Source: Kiritimatiellia bacterium | GTDB lineage: Bacteria > Verrucomicrobiota > Kiritimatiellia > RFP12 > UBA1067 | Direction of reading: 5' to 3' | DNA: 64,000 nt | NCBI GenBank assembly: GCA_016296065.1 | Contig: JAEDKA010000009.1 | Location: 15,235-79,234, forward strand | Part shown: positions 63,958 to 64,000 of the stretch, piece by piece | Position numbering within the stretch: the stretch's first letter is position 1 | How the letters are laid out: the number at the start of each line of letters is the position of its first letter | Position numbers and translations under genes: made by a program | Notes under the pieces: model-generated | The model's database searches: none | The model's input: the letters and a program-made list of their open reading frames with translations, nothing else | What the model was told of the DNA's origin: nothing

Positions 63958-64000
63958 AAATAATCAATATTGGAATTCTTGCCCATGTAGACGCTGGAAA
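63954..64000 (+). CDS. tet(W): Tetracycline-resistance ribosomal protection protein, 3'-truncated by the window
   Basis: The visible residues MKIINIGILAHVDAG, then the first two bases of a Lys codon, are the beginning of the GTPase domain (G1 loop AHVDAGK) of Tet proteins that release tetracycline from the ribosome. The combination NIGIL fits Tet(W); Tet(M) has NIGVL and Tet(O) NLGIL. The gene leaves the window after 15 codons, so allele and integrity cannot be judged. Low-GC codon use contrasts with the surrounding chromosome and indicates recent transfer, for example from Firmicutes or Actinobacteria of animal guts where tet(W) is common. Confidence 0.85.
   Translation, partial: MKIINIGILAHVDAG

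Noticed and set aside
1..64000. tRNA, rRNA or riboswitch genes
   Set aside because: Intergenic regions were read on both strands; no cloverleaf with a TTCRA arm, no rRNA sequence and no known riboswitch core was found.

Overview
The window is a high-GC bacterial chromosome segment (clearly AT-rich only in the last ~450 bases) carrying about 54 intact or partial genes, nearly all on the + strand and tightly packed with ATGA/GTGA overlaps. The gene content (complete Ysc-type type III secretion cluster, pyrophosphate-dependent phosphofructokinase, GH97, parallel beta-helix lipoprotein, DUF2723 and DUF1343 proteins, MEP-pathway and diaminopimelate genes) and the presence of tet(W) suggest a gut-associated Gram-negative of the PVC group, perhaps a Kiritimatiellota/Lentisphaerota-like lineage. 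This placement is inference from gene content; no rRNA or other marker gene is visible to prove it.

1-736: the end of an unrecognised gene, then a non-coding stretch with dispersed repeats and a promoter. 737-21429: a one-direction cluster of 23 genes encoding a type III secretion injectisome in an order close to Yersinia: chaperone, SctC, an AIM24-like protein, SctW, SycN-like chaperone, SctX-like, SctV, SctD, YscE-like, SctF, YscG-like, SctI, SctJ, SctY, SctK, SctL, SctN, SctO, SctP, SctQ, SctR, SctS, SctT, SctU, and finally an ECF sigma factor translationally coupled to SctU. Translocators and effectors are not seen. This cluster is riddled with short degenerate repeats (CCAAACTTCC-type), which fill spacers, sit directly before start codons and interrupt SctK and SctQ in frame. 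A second repeat type builds two thirds of the needle-length ruler SctP.

21430-54609: housekeeping and envelope genes: ribH, a PPi-phosphofructokinase, a HAD-like probable pseudo-enzyme, mazG, a beta-helix lipoprotein, ispH, three GT-C-type membrane proteins (one each near 28-30, 31-33 and 48-52 kb), an MTA/SAH deaminase, dxs, a NERD protein, a tail-specific protease, dapF, an ELM1-like protein, an orphan histidine kinase carrying GGGGACAGTCCCC repeats, a minus-strand lipoprotein, a secreted ADP-ribosylglycohydrolase-family protein, GH97, dapB, a LysM protein, purD, ilvE and recJ. 54610-59718: a DUF1343 (NamZ-type) gene, then a trp operon (trpE, fused trpGD, trpC) preceded by a classical ribosome-dependent attenuator whose 18-residue leader peptide has three tandem Trp codons.

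59719-64000: small genes (ABM monooxygenase, thioesterase, anchored NTF2-like protein), then an accessory mosaic: a minus-strand gene with a MutS-domain-I-like N-terminus, a 5'-truncated AAA+ ATPase, a 5'-truncated dihydrolipoamide dehydrogenase, and, in AT-rich DNA, the promoter and first codons of a tet(W)-type ribosomal-protection tetracycline-resistance gene that runs off the window. Many promoters share an extended -10 (TGNTATAAT), and two of them place the start codon only nine bases after the -10, predicting leaderless mRNAs.
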